Made by a program: the position numbers and the translations under genes
Shown: positions 7,312-16,205 of the stretch, piece after piece
How positions within the stretch are numbered: position 1 is the stretch's first letter
Layout of the letters: the number at the start of each line of letters is the position of its first letter
Source of the DNA: a beta proteobacterium AAP99
GTDB taxonomy: Bacteria; Pseudomonadota; Gammaproteobacteria; Burkholderiales; Burkholderiaceae_C
DNA: 64,000 nt
Assembly (NCBI GenBank): GCA_001295775.1
Contig: LJIA01000010.1
Coordinates: 1-64,000, forward strand
Direction of reading: 5' to 3'
The notes under the pieces: generated by a model
Seen by the model: only the letters and a program-made list of their open reading frames with translations
What the model was told of the DNA's origin: nothing
Databases searched by the model: none

Positions 7312-9474
7312 GTGACTGCAGCCGTGGCCACCGCCCCCCGCAAGCGCGCCGCTGCCGGCAGCGCGCGCGCGAAGCGTGAGAACAAGGCCGCTGCGGCACC
7401 CGACAGCGCGCCCAAAGCGCCGCCCGCCAACAGCGCGGCCGGCAAGCTGGCCAAGCTCGGCCTGCGCCGGCCGGAGGACTTTCTGCTGCACCTGCCGCTG
7501 CGTTTCGAGGACGAAACCACCGTCACGCCGATTGCAGACCTCTCGCCCGGCGAGCATCAGCAGGTGGAAGGCGTGATCACCGACAGCGAGGTCAAGTACA
7601 AGCCACGCCGCCAGCTGGTGCTGGCGCTGCGGGACGACGCCGGCGACAGCATCAGCCTGCGCTTTCTCAACTTCTACGGCAGCCAGGTGCAGGCCTGGGG
7701 CATTGGCACGCGCATCCGCGCCCGCGGCGAGGTGCGCGGCGGCTTCTGGGGCTGCGAGATGGTGCACCCCGGCATGAAGCGCGTGGGTGAAGACACCGCG
7801 CTGCCCACCACGCTCACACCTGTGTACCCGGCCAGCGCCGGAGTGCCGCAGGGCCTGATCCGCAAGGGCGTGGACCGTGCGCTCATGCACTACGCAGACA
7901 GCGGCCAGCCGGACTACCTGCCGGATGCCTGGCGCGAGCGCCTGAAGCTGCCCACCCTGGCCGCCAGCCTGCGCCTGCTGCATCACCCCTCGGCCGAGGT
8001 CAGTGCCAGCAGCCTGGAGGGGCGCACCCACCCCGCCTGGCAGCGCATCAAGTTTGACGAGCTGCTGGCCCAGCAGCTCAGCCTGAAGCGCGCGGTGGCG
8101 GCGCGGCGCATCAAGAACGCGCCTCGGCTCACCGACCGCGCGGGGAAAGACGCTCTCACCGCCCAGCTCATCGCCCGCCTGCCTTTCAAGCTCACGGGTG
8201 CGCAGGCGCGCGTGTGGCGCGAGACCGCATCCGATCTGGCGCAGCCGTACCCCATGCACCGCCTGCTGCAGGGCGATGTGGGCAGCGGCAAGACCATCGT
8301 GGCCGCACTCGCCTGCCTGCACGCCATCGACAACGGTTTTCAGGCCGCACTCATGGCGCCCACCGAGATCCTGGCCGAGCAGCACTTCCGCAAGATCGCC
8401 GATCTCATCGCGCCCCTGGGCGTGCCCGTGGCCTGGCTGACCGGCTCCTTGAAGACCAAGGCCAAGCGCGAGGCTCAGGCCGCCGTGGCCAGCGGCGCTG
8501 CGCGGCTGGTGATCGGCACGCATGCACTCATTCAGGAGAAGGTGGAGTTCGAGCGTCTGGGGCTGGCGGTGATTGATGAGCAGCACCGCTTCGGCGTGGG
8601 TCAGCGCCTGGAGCTGCGCACCAAGAGCGCGCAGGCCACCGGCATGGAGCCGCACATCCTGGCCATGAGCGCCACGCCGATCCCGCGCACCCTGGCCATG
8701 ACCTACTACGCCGACCTCGATGTCTCGGTGATTGACGAGATGCCGCCGGGCCGCACGCCCATCGTGACCAAGGTGTTTGCGATGGAGAAGAAGGACGAGG
8801 TCGTCGAGCGCGTGCGGCAGTGGGCCAGTGAAGGTGGCGGAGGTCAGGTCTACTGGGTCGTGCCGCTGGTGGAAGAAAGCGAGATGCTCGAGCTGCAGAA
8901 CGCACTCGACGCCCACGCGCAGTTGTCCGAAGAACTCGCGCCCATCCCGGTGGGGCTGGTGCACGGGCGGCTCACGCCGGCCGAAAAGCAGGCCGTGATG
9001 GATGAGTTCGTCGCCGGGCGCCTGCGCGTGCTGGTGGCCACCACCGTGATCGAGGTGGGCGTGGACGTGCCGGCGGCCTCGCTCATGGTCATCGAGCATG
9101 CCGAGCGCTTTGGCCTGGCCCAGCTGCACCAGCTGCGCGGCCGGGTGGGGCGCGGCGCGGCGGAGTCGGTCTGTGTGCTGCTGTATGCCAGCCCGCTGTC
9201 ACCGACGGCCAAGGAGCGCCTGAAGGTCATGCGCGAGACCACGGACGGCTTCGAGATCGCCCGGCGCGACCTGCAGCTGCGCGGCCCCGGCGAATTCCTC
9301 GGCAGCCGCCAGAGCGGCCTGGCCCTGCTGCGCTTTGCCGATCTGGAAGAAGACCAGGCCTGGGTGGCCGCCGCGCAGGATTGCGCCACCGATCTGCTCG
9401 CCCACGACCCCCACGCCGTGCAGGAGTGTCTGCGCTGGTGGATGGGCGGCCGAGAGCACTTTCTGAAAGCTTGA
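7312..9474 (+). CDS. recG: ATP-dependent DNA helicase RecG
   Basis: Branched-DNA helicase that reverses stalled forks and processes recombination intermediates. About 720 aa from a GTG at 7312, just after ridA; the frame is open slightly further upstream but would overlap ridA. The wedge/OB region includes KLGLRRPEDFLLHLPLRFED. Helicase motifs are RLLQGDVGSGKT (Walker A, near residue 326), APTEILAEQH, VIDEQHRFGVGQR (DEQH), MSATPIPRTL, VHGRLTPAEK, ATTVIEVGVDVP and QLRGRVGRG, ending with the RecG-specific GPGEFLGSRQSGL. An alanine/lysine-rich N-terminal extension of about 40 residues precedes the first conserved block. Confidence 0.96.
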   Translation: MTAAVATAPRKRAAAGSARAKRENKAAAAPDSAPKAPPANSAAGKLAKLGLRRPEDFLLHLPLRFEDETTVTPIADLSPGEHQQVEGVITDSEVKYKPRRQLVLALRDDAGDSISLRFLNFYGSQVQAWGIGTRIRARGEVRGGFWGCEMVHPGMKRVGEDTALPTTLTPVYPASAGVPQGLIRKGVDRALMHYADSGQPDYLPDAWRERLKLPTLAASLRLLHHPSAEVSASSLEGRTHPAWQRIKFDELLAQQLSLKRAVAARRIKNAPRLTDRAGKDALTAQLIARLPFKLTGAQARVWRETASDLAQPYPMHRLLQGDVGSGKTIVAALACLHAIDNGFQAALMAPTEILAEQHFRKIADLIAPLGVPVAWLTGSLKTKAKREAQAAVASGAARLVIGTHALIQEKVEFERLGLAVIDEQHRFGVGQRLELRTKSAQATGMEPHILAMSATPIPRTLAMTYYADLDVSVIDEMPPGRTPIVTKVFAMEKKDEVVERVRQWASEGGGGQVYWVVPLVEESEMLELQNALDAHAQLSEELAPIPVGLVHGRLTPAEKQAVMDEFVAGRLRVLVATTVIEVGVDVPAASLMVIEHAERFGLAQLHQLRGRVGRGAAESVCVLLYASPLSPTAKERLKVMRETTDGFEIARRDLQLRGPGEFLGSRQSGLALLRFADLEEDQAWVAAAQDCATDLLAHDPHAVQECLRWWMGGREHFLKA

Positions 9475-9475
9475 G

Positions 9476-9919
9476 ATGGTCGATGTGCTGATCGATGAAA
9501 TTGCGGCTGCTTGGGGATGGACCGGACTCGTACCCGAAAAAGTTGTTGCAGAGAATGAGTTTGGGAACTTGATGGTGCGTGACGTGCAGCGACGCTATTG
9601 GCGTATCTGCCCGGAAGACTTGTATTGCCGACTGATTGCGCAGGATCGACCAGCATTGGACGTGCTGCTAGAGGACGATGAGTTCGTCGCAGACTGGCAG
9701 ATGGAGCGGTTGGTAGCGACTGCTAGAGACCATCTTGGCGATTTGCCCGAGGGTCGTAAGTACTGTTTGAAGATCCCCAGTGTGCTTGGCGGTCAGTATG
9801 AGATCCCCAACCTTGCGACGATCTCGCTCGTGGACCTGATGAGGGCCTCGGGGCACATTGCGCACGAGATCGACGATTTGCCCGACGGTGCGCAAGTCCG
9901 CCTTGTGGTCACTGATTGA
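9476..9919 (+). CDS. Tdi1-type (DUF1851) immunity-like protein
   Basis: 147 aa. The pattern FGNLMVRDVQRRYWRICPEDL ... LPEGRKYCLKIPSVLGGQYE ... ISLVDLMRASGHIAHEIDDL ... PDGAQVRLVVTD matches my recollection of the family whose C-terminal domain is named after Tdi1, the immunity protein to a type VI DNase effector. The gene starts one base after the recG stop and ends 25 bases before the next gene. Its base composition is visibly less GC-rich than recG, suggesting acquisition. No effector, VgrG, PAAR or other type VI gene is nearby, so this would be an orphan immunity or regulatory homologue. The role is inferred from family only. Confidence 0.7.
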   Translation: MVDVLIDEIAAAWGWTGLVPEKVVAENEFGNLMVRDVQRRYWRICPEDLYCRLIAQDRPALDVLLEDDEFVADWQMERLVATARDHLGDLPEGRKYCLKIPSVLGGQYEIPNLATISLVDLMRASGHIAHEIDDLPDGAQVRLVVTD

Positions 9920-9944
9920 CCCCTATCTCCAGGAAAAAGCTCTG

Positions 9945-10805
9945 ATGAAATTCGTGCGCTACGGCCCTAAGGGCAAGGAAGTCCCCGGTGTCATCGACAG
10001 CACCGGCACGCTGTATTCGCTGGCCGATGCAGTAAAGGACATCGACGGCGACGCGCTGGCGAACGACCTGCCGGCGCGCGTGCGCAGCATCGGCTGGAAC
10101 GGGCTGCCGGAAGTCACCACGCCACCCGAGGGCGGCTGGCGCTGGGGCAGCTGCATCGCGCGGCCCGGCAAGTTTGTGGGCATCGGCCTGAACTATGCCG
10201 ACCACGCCCGGGAAGCCGGCCTGCCGATTCCCACCGAGCCGATCATCTTCCTGAAGGCCTCAAGCAGCATCAGCGGCCCGACCGACCCCATCATCAAGCC
10301 GCCGCATTCCACCAAGCTGGACTGGGAGGTGGAGCTGGGCGTGGTGATCGGCAAGAGCGCGCGCCACGTGAGCGTGGACGAAGCGCTTTCCTACGTGGCC
10401 GGCTACTGCGTGGTGAACGACGTGAGCGAGCGCAATTTCCAGATGGAACGCGGCGGCACCTGGGACAAGGGCAAGGGCTACGACAGCTTCGGCCCCACCG
10501 GCCCCTGGCTCGTCACGCCCGACGAGGTGCCCGACCCGCAGGCGCTCACGCTCTGGCTGGACGTGAACGGCAACCGCGCCCAGAGCGGCAGCACCGCCAC
10601 CATGATCTTCAACGTGGCGCAGATCATCAGCTACGTCAGCGAATACATGACGCTGGAGCCCGGCGACCTCATCACCACCGGCACGCCGCCTGGTGTGGGC
10701 ATGGGCTTCAAGCCGCCGGTGTTTCTGGATGTGGGCGACGTGCTGACCCTGGGCATCGAAGGCCTGGGCAGCCAGCGTCAGGAGGTGGTGGCGTGGTCTC
10801 GTTGA
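9945..10805 (+). CDS. Fumarylacetoacetate hydrolase family enzyme
   Basis: 286 aa from the ATG at 9945, preceded by an AGGAAAAA ribosome site. The FAH fold signature is clear: FVGIGLNYADHAREAG, EPIIFLKASSSISGP, DWEVELGVVIGKSAR (metal-binding Glu residues), GYCVVNDVSERNFQMERGG, KGYDSFGPTGPWLVTPDE and GDLITTGTPPGVGMG. Members hydrolyse or decarboxylate beta-diketones and 2-keto acids, including acylpyruvases, ureidoglycolate lyase-like and 2,4-diketo-3-deoxy-fuconate hydrolases. The exact substrate cannot be read from sequence. It is followed by a REP element and then oxyR. Confidence 0.9.
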   Translation: MKFVRYGPKGKEVPGVIDSTGTLYSLADAVKDIDGDALANDLPARVRSIGWNGLPEVTTPPEGGWRWGSCIARPGKFVGIGLNYADHAREAGLPIPTEPIIFLKASSSISGPTDPIIKPPHSTKLDWEVELGVVIGKSARHVSVDEALSYVAGYCVVNDVSERNFQMERGGTWDKGKGYDSFGPTGPWLVTPDEVPDPQALTLWLDVNGNRAQSGSTATMIFNVAQIISYVSEYMTLEPGDLITTGTPPGVGMGFKPPVFLDVGDVLTLGIEGLGSQRQEVVAWSR

Positions 10806-10835
10806 TGGAATTCTGCGTTCCTCCAGACCACCGTT

Positions 10836-10885
10836 CCGCTTGTCTGGCGCGGCTTTCCAGCCATTTTGGTCTGGAGATCCGCACC
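10836..10885. repeat. REP-like palindrome (forward)
   Basis: ccgcttgtctggcgcgg then ctttccagccattttggtctggagatccgcacc. The stem pairs CCAG with CTGG around a TTTTGG loop. It lies in the 208-base gap between the FAH gene and oxyR. Confidence 0.8.
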
Positions 10886-11013
10886 AAATGGACATCTAGT
10901 GGTGCAGGGGGCTCGCGCTGGCAGGCGCTCGCTCTTACGCCGGCACCGAACTGCGTTCGGCGAAACCCCGGCTCCAGCTCTGGAAGCCAGTCTTCATTTT
11001 CAGGACTCTGCGC

Positions 11014-11958
11014 ATGACGCTCACTGAACTGCGTTACATCGTCGCTGTGGCCAAGGAGAAGCACTTCGGCCGCGCGGCTGAAACCTGCTTCGTCTCGCAG
11101 CCCACGCTGTCGGTCGCCATCAAGAAGCTCGAAGAGGAGCTGGGCGTGGTCCTGTTCGAGCGCGGCTCCACGGAAGTGTCGGTCACGCCCATGGGCGGGC
11201 AGATCGTGGAGCAGGCGCGTCGCGTGCTGGAGGAAGCCGGCCGCATCAAGGAGCTGGCCAAGAGCGGCAAGAACCCGCTGGTGGGGCCGCTGAAGCTGGG
11301 CATCATCTACACCATCGGGCCCTACCTGCTGCCGCGCCTGGTGCCTGCGCTCATGAAGGCTGCGCCGCAGATGCCCCTGCTGCTGCAGGAAAACTTCACG
11401 ATGAAGCTGATCGACATGCTGCGCGCCGGCGAGATCGACTGCGCCATCATGGCCCTGCCGCTCCCCGATGCCGGCCTGATGCTGCAGCCCCTGTACGACG
11501 AGCCCTTCGTGGTGGCCGTGCCTGCGGGCCATGCCTGGGAGAGCCGCAAGAGCGTCACCGCCACGGAGCTGAAGAGCGAAACCATGCTCATGCTCGGCGT
11601 GGGCCACTGCTTCCGTGATCAGGTGCTGGAGGTCTGCCCCGAGATGGCGCGCTTTGCCGCCGGCGCGGACGGCGTGCAAAAGAGCTTTGAAGGCTCCTCG
11701 CTGGAAACCATCCGCCACATGGTGGCCGGCGGCATCGGCGTGACCGTGCTGCCCGCCAGCTCCGTACCGGAAAAGCCCAGCAAGCGCGACCTGCTGCGCT
11801 ACGTGCCCTTCGAGAAGCCCGTGCCTGACCGCCGCGTGGTGTTGGCCTGGCGCAAGAGCTTCACCCGCTTGCCCGCTGTGGAGGCGGTGCGCAAGGCCGT
11901 CATTGAAAGCGAGCTGGCTGGCGTCCATATGCTCAATGAGTCTGCCAAGCCGCAGTGA
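11014..11958 (+). CDS. oxyR: Hydrogen peroxide-sensing LysR regulator OxyR
   Basis: 314 aa LysR-type regulator. The N-terminal winged helix-turn-helix reads MTLTELRYIVAVAKEKHFGR ... VSQPTLSVAIKKLEEELG. The effector domain has GHCFRDQVLEVC, placing Cys at residues 199 and 208, exactly the disulfide pair used by E. coli OxyR. It should therefore activate peroxide-defence genes when oxidised. The next gene on the same strand is dps, a classical OxyR target. I could not confirm a four-part OxyR binding site upstream of dps by eye. Confidence 0.95.
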   Translation: MTLTELRYIVAVAKEKHFGRAAETCFVSQPTLSVAIKKLEEELGVVLFERGSTEVSVTPMGGQIVEQARRVLEEAGRIKELAKSGKNPLVGPLKLGIIYTIGPYLLPRLVPALMKAAPQMPLLLQENFTMKLIDMLRAGEIDCAIMALPLPDAGLMLQPLYDEPFVVAVPAGHAWESRKSVTATELKSETMLMLGVGHCFRDQVLEVCPEMARFAAGADGVQKSFEGSSLETIRHMVAGGIGVTVLPASSVPEKPSKRDLLRYVPFEKPVPDRRVVLAWRKSFTRLPAVEAVRKAVIESELAGVHMLNESAKPQ

Positions 11959-12059
11959 AGCGTGCTGCCCCATGCGCATGAACACGGAACCCGAGTTGTG
12001 TAGGCTTGCTCAATTCTGTTGACTAGCCGCCTCTGAACCCCTCAAGCCAAGGAGCCCCC

Positions 12060-12596
12060 ATGGCCAAGAAAGCTGCCTCCAAGCCCGCCAAATCCGCGAC
12101 CGCCGCGACCGCCGCGGCCAACGCGCCGATGATCGACATCGGCATCAGCGCCAAGGACCGCGAGAAGATCGCCGAAGGCCTCTCGCACCTGCTGGCGGAC
12201 ACCTACACGCTCTACCTGATGACGCACAACTTCCACTGGAACGTCACCGGCCCGCAGTTCAACACCCTGCACACCATGTTCATGGCGCAGTACACCGAGC
12301 TGTGGAACGCTGTGGACCCGATCGCCGAGCGCATCCGCGCCCTGGGCTTCCATGCACCGGGCACCTACGCGCAGTTCGGCATGCTGTCCTCCATCAAGGA
12401 GCCGGCCGGTGTGCCCAAGGCCACGGAGATGATCCAGCTGCTGCACAAGGGCCACGAGTCCGTGGCCAAGACCGCTCGCGCCGTGTTCCCGCTGGCCGAC
12501 AAGGCCGACGATCAGCCCACCGCAGACCTCATCACCCAGCGTCTGGACATCCACGAAAAGACCGCCTGGATGCTGCGCTCGCTGCTGGAAAGCTGA
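12060..12596 (+). CDS. dps: Dps-family ferritin-like DNA protection protein
   Basis: 178 aa. The N-terminus is a flexible Lys/Ala-rich tail ([18 protein letters not shown]) typical of DNA-binding Dps. The ferroxidase region is [19 protein letters not shown] followed by [15 protein letters not shown], giving the inter-subunit His/His/Asp/Glu iron site. Dodecamers oxidise ferrous iron with hydrogen peroxide and shield DNA. AAGGAG precedes the ATG. It lies about 100 bases after oxyR and is followed by an intrinsic terminator. Confidence 0.95.
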   Translation: MAKKAASKPAKSATAATAAANAPMIDIGISAKDREKIAEGLSHLLADTYTLYLMTHNFHWNVTGPQFNTLHTMFMAQYTELWNAVDPIAERIRALGFHAPGTYAQFGMLSSIKEPAGVPKATEMIQLLHKGHESVAKTARAVFPLADKADDQPTADLITQRLDIHEKTAWMLRSLLES

Positions 12597-12638
12597 TCGC
12601 GCCCGCCGCAGGGCTATCCTGCGGCCCATCCAAGCCAC

Positions 12639-12662
12639 GCGCCGCACCTGCGGCGCTTTTTT
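12639..12662 (+). terminator. Intrinsic terminator after dps
   Basis: Perfect 7-bp stem gcgccgc / gcggcgc with an acct loop followed by tttttt. It ends 4 bases before the ubiA ATG, so ubiA must either be transcribed by read-through or have an overlapping promoter. Confidence 0.85.
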
Positions 12663-12666
12663 CTAG

Positions 12667-13524
12667 ATGCAAGAACGCCTCAAGCTTTATCTGCTGCTGA
12701 TCCGCTGGGACAAGCCCGTCGGCACGCTGCTGCTGCTCTGGCCCACGCTCTGGGCGCTGTGGGTCGCCGCCAATGGCGTGCCGCCGCTGGGCACGCTCAT
12801 CGTGTTCGTGCTGGGCACCTTCCTGATGCGCTCGGCCGGCTGCGCCATCAATGACTTTGCCGACCGCGACTTCGACCGCCATGTGCAGCGCACCGAGCAG
12901 CGCGTGCTCACCAGCGGCAAGATCAGCGCGAAGGAGGCGGTGGCCGTGGCGGTGGTCTTGTCGCTCGTTGCCTTTGCGCTGGTGCTCACGCAGAACATGC
13001 TCACGGTGCAGCTGTCCTTTGCTGCGCTGGCCGTGGCCGCGACCTATCCCTTCTTCAAGCGCTTCTTTGGCATGCCGCAGCTGGTGCTGGGCGTGGCGTT
13101 CTCCTTCGGCATCCCCATGGCCTTTGCGGCGGTGCAGGGCGGCATTCCGCCCATGGCCTGGTGGCTGTTTGCGGCCAACCTGATCTGGACGCTCGGCTAC
13201 GACACCGCGTACGCCATGGCCGACAAGCCGGACGATCTCAAGCTGGGTCTCAAGACCTCGGCCATCACCTTCGGCCGCTTCGATGCAGCCGCCGTGATGG
13301 TCTGCCACATCCTGTTCATCGGCATGATGGCGCTGGCCATCGAATACATGGGCATGGGCCTGGCGGCGTGGATCGGCCTGGCCGTGGCGGCAGCGCTGTG
13401 CGGCGTGCAGGCGCCCAAGGTGTTCAGCCGGGACCGCGCCGCCTGCTTTGCTGCGTTCAAGTCGAACCACTGGGTGGGGCTGGCGCTGTTTGCGGGCATT
13501 GCGCTGCAGTTTGCGCTGCGTTGA
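12667..13524 (+). CDS. ubiA: 4-hydroxybenzoate polyprenyltransferase UbiA
   Basis: 285 aa integral membrane enzyme that attaches the polyprenyl tail to 4-hydroxybenzoate in ubiquinone synthesis. The first Asp-rich motif NDFADRDFD is at residues 62-70 and the second, DKPDD, is near residue 187; both bind the Mg-diphosphate. Several hydrophobic helices are visible (TLLLLWPTLWALWVAA, VVLSLVAFALVL, WIGLAVAAALCG). Length and motifs match UbiA rather than the longer digeranylgeranyl homologues. Recurrence near oxyR and recG is known in Burkholderiales. Confidence 0.95.
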   Translation: MQERLKLYLLLIRWDKPVGTLLLLWPTLWALWVAANGVPPLGTLIVFVLGTFLMRSAGCAINDFADRDFDRHVQRTEQRVLTSGKISAKEAVAVAVVLSLVAFALVLTQNMLTVQLSFAALAVAATYPFFKRFFGMPQLVLGVAFSFGIPMAFAAVQGGIPPMAWWLFAANLIWTLGYDTAYAMADKPDDLKLGLKTSAITFGRFDAAAVMVCHILFIGMMALAIEYMGMGLAAWIGLAVAAALCGVQAPKVFSRDRAACFAAFKSNHWVGLALFAGIALQFALR

Positions 13525-13688
13525 GTGGCCCGGTTGGCGCTGCATCACGGTGCGGATTGCGCTATGGCAAACGCGCAGCAGGACTTACCCGAAGTTACGT
13601 GCGCTGCATGGATTCCGCGCGCGGCTTGCCCGAAAATCCGGTAACGCAACTTCGTCACCCGACCGCAGTGTCGGGGCCGCCTCCTCCA

Positions 13689-14243
13689 ATGCCCTTCCGC
13701 GATCTGCCTGTCGCCACCTTTGACGACCCGGTCGAGATGCTCAGCGTCTGCCATGGCCGCATGCAGCATGCCCTGGATACCCTGCGCCGCCTCGAAGCCT
13801 TCCTCGGCAGCCGCGGGGCGAACGAGGAATCAGCCAGTGCCGCGTCCGCCGTGCTGCGCTACTTCGACATCGCCGCGCCCCTGCACCATCAGGACGAAGA
13901 CGAGGACGTCTACCCCGCGCTGCGCGCCTGCGTGGCCGAAGACGACCCGCTGCGCCTGACGCTCGACGAGCTGCATGAGGAACACCAGAAGCTCGACGAA
14001 CTCTGGGCCTTTCTGCGCACCGATCTGCAGGCCGTGGCCGCCGGCGAAGCCGTGCAGCTGGACGGCCAGCTCGTGCGCCAGTTCCGCGACGCCACACAGC
14101 GTCACCTCGCCATCGAGGACAGCATCGTGCTGCCCTACGCGCAGCGCCTGCTGCCCGCAGACGTGCGCCGCACAGTCGGCCGCGCCATGGCCCAGCGCCG
14201 CGGCCTGGATCTGCCGCAGAAAGAAGTCGAGAAGCAGGCTTGA
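13689..14243 (+). CDS. Hemerythrin HHE domain protein
   Basis: 184 aa from the ATG at 13689; an upstream ATG at about 13605 (MDSARGLPENP) is possible but lacks family similarity. It is a four-helix HHE protein with candidate di-iron ligands in VCHGRMQHAL, PLHHQDEDEDVYPALRA, DELHEEHQKLDELW and RHLAIEDSIVLPYAQR. The LHHQDEDEDVYPAL block is characteristic of bacterial regulatory or oxygen/iron-handling hemerythrins. It has no fused signalling domain. It is convergent with proC. Confidence 0.85.
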   Translation: MPFRDLPVATFDDPVEMLSVCHGRMQHALDTLRRLEAFLGSRGANEESASAASAVLRYFDIAAPLHHQDEDEDVYPALRACVAEDDPLRLTLDELHEEHQKLDELWAFLRTDLQAVAAGEAVQLDGQLVRQFRDATQRHLAIEDSIVLPYAQRLLPADVRRTVGRAMAQRRGLDLPQKEVEKQA

Positions 14244-14252
14244 GCGCTGCAC

Positions 14253-14274
14253 GGGTGCGCAACGCAGCGCACCC
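14253..14274. terminator. Palindrome between convergent hemerythrin gene and proC
   Basis: Perfect 8-bp stem gggtgcgc / gcgcaccc with loop aacgca, 10 bases after the hemerythrin stop. There is no clear T-run, so termination is only suggested. Confidence 0.35.
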
Positions 14275-14344
14275 GCTCGACCCCAACCCAACCCCGATCG
14301 GGCGGTGATCCAGCAATCATCGCAACCCCTCAAGCGCCCCTCGG

Positions 14345-15181
14345 CTACTTCGCCGGCTTCGCCAACTGCTCGGCCATTTCGGCGGCGCGTTCGCTGGCCT
14401 TGTGCAGGGCCGCGGTGATGGTTTCGCCCACCTTGGCGTCCCACATGTGGGAGAGCGCCGCGTAGGTAGTGCCGCCCTTGCTGGTGACGCGTTCGCGCAG
14501 GGTGGAGAGCGGTTCGGGGTCCTGCTTGGCCAGCTCGGCCGCGCCGCGGAAGGCGGCCACCGAGAGCTTGCGGGCCTCGTCTGGCGCGAAGCCGAGTTCG
14601 ATCGCCGCGCGCTCCATGGCTTCCATGAAATAGAACACGTAGCCCGGGCCGCTGCCAGTGATGGCGGTGATGGGGTCGAGCATGGCTTCGGTGGCGACCC
14701 ACATGCGTTCGCCGCTGGCGGCAAACACGCGGTCTGCAGCAGTCCGGTCGGCCACGCTGCAGCCGGCGGTGGCAAACATGCCGGTCAGGCCCAGGCCCAC
14801 CTTGGCCGGCGTGTTGGGCATGGTGCGCACCACGCGGCCATGCCCGCCCAGCCAACCTGCAATGGTCTCGATGCGCATGCCGGCGGCGATGCTCACCACC
14901 ACCGTGCTTGGCTTGAGGAAGGGCCGTGCGGCTTCGCAGGCGCCCTGCAGGGTCTGCGGCTTGGTGGCCAGCACCCAGATGCCGCAGTCGCCGAGCGCAT
15001 CCGTGGGTTCCGTGGCCGTGGCAATGCCCTTGGCCACAGACACCTCACGAGTGGCCTCAAAGGGCTCCACCACAAAGAAGTCAGCCGGCGTGCGGCCCGC
15101 GGCCAGCAGGCCGTCGATGATGGCGGTGGCCATGTTGCCGCCGCCGATGAAGGCGATGCGAGAAGCCTGGGTTGAAGTCAC
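14345..15181 (-). CDS. proC: Pyrroline-5-carboxylate reductase
   Basis: 278 aa. Final step of proline synthesis: NAD(P)H-dependent reduction of pyrroline-5-carboxylate. The Rossmann motif is IAFIGGGNMATAIIDGLLAAG; VLATKPQTL, SIAAGMRIETI and VRTMPNTPAKVGLGLTGMFA follow, and the C-terminal signature is TSKGGTTYAALSHM. The start is a GTG at 15181 that overlaps the stop of the upstream TonB-domain gene (GTGA), so the two are probably translated together. This is an odd pairing for a biosynthetic enzyme. The proline-degrading putA is only 1 kb away on the same strand. Confidence 0.95.
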   Translation of the reverse strand: MTSTQASRIAFIGGGNMATAIIDGLLAAGRTPADFFVVEPFEATREVSVAKGIATATEPTDALGDCGIWVLATKPQTLQGACEAARPFLKPSTVVVSIAAGMRIETIAGWLGGHGRVVRTMPNTPAKVGLGLTGMFATAGCSVADRTAADRVFAASGERMWVATEAMLDPITAITGSGPGYVFYFMEAMERAAIELGFAPDEARKLSVAAFRGAAELAKQDPEPLSTLRERVTSKGGTTYAALSHMWDAKVGETITAALHKASERAAEMAEQLAKPAK

Positions 15182-15636
15182 TTGCGGATTCCGAAGTCGA
15201 AGGGAAGCTGCACGCGCATGGGCACGGGCAGGCCGTTGAGCGTGGCGGGTCTGAACTGCGAGCACATCACCGAAATGGTCGCGTGATCCGAAAACGGCTT
15301 TCCGGGGCTGTCCTTCACGGTGATCTCCACGGGCTCGCCCGAGGCGTCCACGGTGAACTGAACCACCACGGTGCCGCTCACGCCCTTTTGCAGTTGACCC
15401 ACCGGGTAGATCGGCACGGCAATGCGCATCTGCGGCGGCACCAACGCTTCGCCGTCCTTGGTGGTCTGCGTCTTGGAGGCGCGCCAGTCGCCTTCGCGCT
15501 TGAACTTGCCGCAGTCTGGGTGACGGGCGGCGGCTTGCGCGGGGTCTTCCTGGGCTGCCGCAGGCGCTGCTGCGAGCAGCGTGAGGCACAGCACGGCAGC
15601 GCAATACGTGGCAAGCCGCAGGCAAAGCGGGTTCAT
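15178..15636 (-). CDS. Exported TonB C-terminal-domain protein
   Basis: 152 aa from the ATG at 15636, with a Sec signal (MNPLCLRLATYCAAVLCLTL ... PAAAQE). The mature part ends in a TonB-type C-terminal fold: MRIAVPIYPVGQLQKGVSG, TVVVQFTVDASGEPVEITV, then SVMCSQFRPATLNGLPVPM and the terminal LPFDFGI. There is no N-terminal membrane anchor or long Pro-rich linker, so it is not a classical energy transducer. Such stand-alone domains are usually annotated as TonB family without known function. It is a paralogue of the next gene upstream, 10 bases away. Confidence 0.75.
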   Translation of the reverse strand: MNPLCLRLATYCAAVLCLTLLAAAPAAAQEDPAQAAARHPDCGKFKREGDWRASKTQTTKDGEALVPPQMRIAVPIYPVGQLQKGVSGTVVVQFTVDASGEPVEITVKDSPGKPFSDHATISVMCSQFRPATLNGLPVPMRVQLPFDFGIRK

Positions 15637-15646
15637 TGCGCGCACC

Positions 15647-16099
15647 TCAGCGATTGAACGAGTATTCAAACGGGATGTTCACCTGGGTAGCCACCGGCGC
15701 ACCGTTCACGGTGGCCGCGCGGAACCTGGCACATTCCAGCGAGCGCATCACCGCGGCAGAAAGCATCGGGTCCGGACTGCTTGTGATGGTGACGTTTTGC
15801 GGCTGCCCCTGGGCGTCGACACGCAGGTCCACGTACACCACCCCCGCAATGCCCCGGCGCCGCGCTTCGATTGGGAAGTCCGGTTGCGGCATTTGGCCTT
15901 CTGCGGCTTTGAAGTCTGCGCCGCTCGGCACAGGGTTGGTGATCAGCGCCATCCATTCCCGCCGGAACTGCGACTTGGAGCAGTCCGGCGCAGCGGCACG
16001 CTCAGGCGCCGCCTGGGTTTGTGCGTGTGTGAGCGACGGCGTGGCGAAGGCGCCAAAGGCAAGAACAAGCGCTGCTGCGGCGTAGCGGAGAGCAGTCAT
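15647..16099 (-). CDS. Exported TonB C-terminal-domain protein (paralogue)
   Basis: 150 aa from the ATG at 16099, chosen because the signal peptide (MTALRYAAAALVLAFGAFAT ... HAQ) starts there. The domain is the same as in the following gene: PQPDFPIEARRRGIAGVVYV, DLRVDAQGQPQNVTI, MRSLECARFRAATVNGAPV and a final VNIPFEYSF. The two genes look like a tandem duplication that has diverged considerably. Both have two conserved cysteines (one near the N-terminus of the mature protein, one before RFRAAT/QFRPAT), possibly a disulfide in the periplasm. Confidence 0.75.
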   Translation of the reverse strand: MTALRYAAAALVLAFGAFATPSLTHAQTQAAPERAAAPDCSKSQFRREWMALITNPVPSGADFKAAEGQMPQPDFPIEARRRGIAGVVYVDLRVDAQGQPQNVTITSSPDPMLSAAVMRSLECARFRAATVNGAPVATQVNIPFEYSFNR

Positions 16100-16205
16100 G
16101 TGTGGCTCCGGAACAGGGATACGCCGCAGGATAGCGAGCGCGCGTGCGGCCGTCTGCGGCGGGGTCGCACGTCGCGCTATCAAGACCTGAAGCGACTATC
16201 CAAGA

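Noticed and set aside
11959-12059. Possible OxyR binding site upstream of dps
   Set aside because: No four-part ATAG-type pattern with correct spacing could be seen, although regulation by OxyR is likely from biology.
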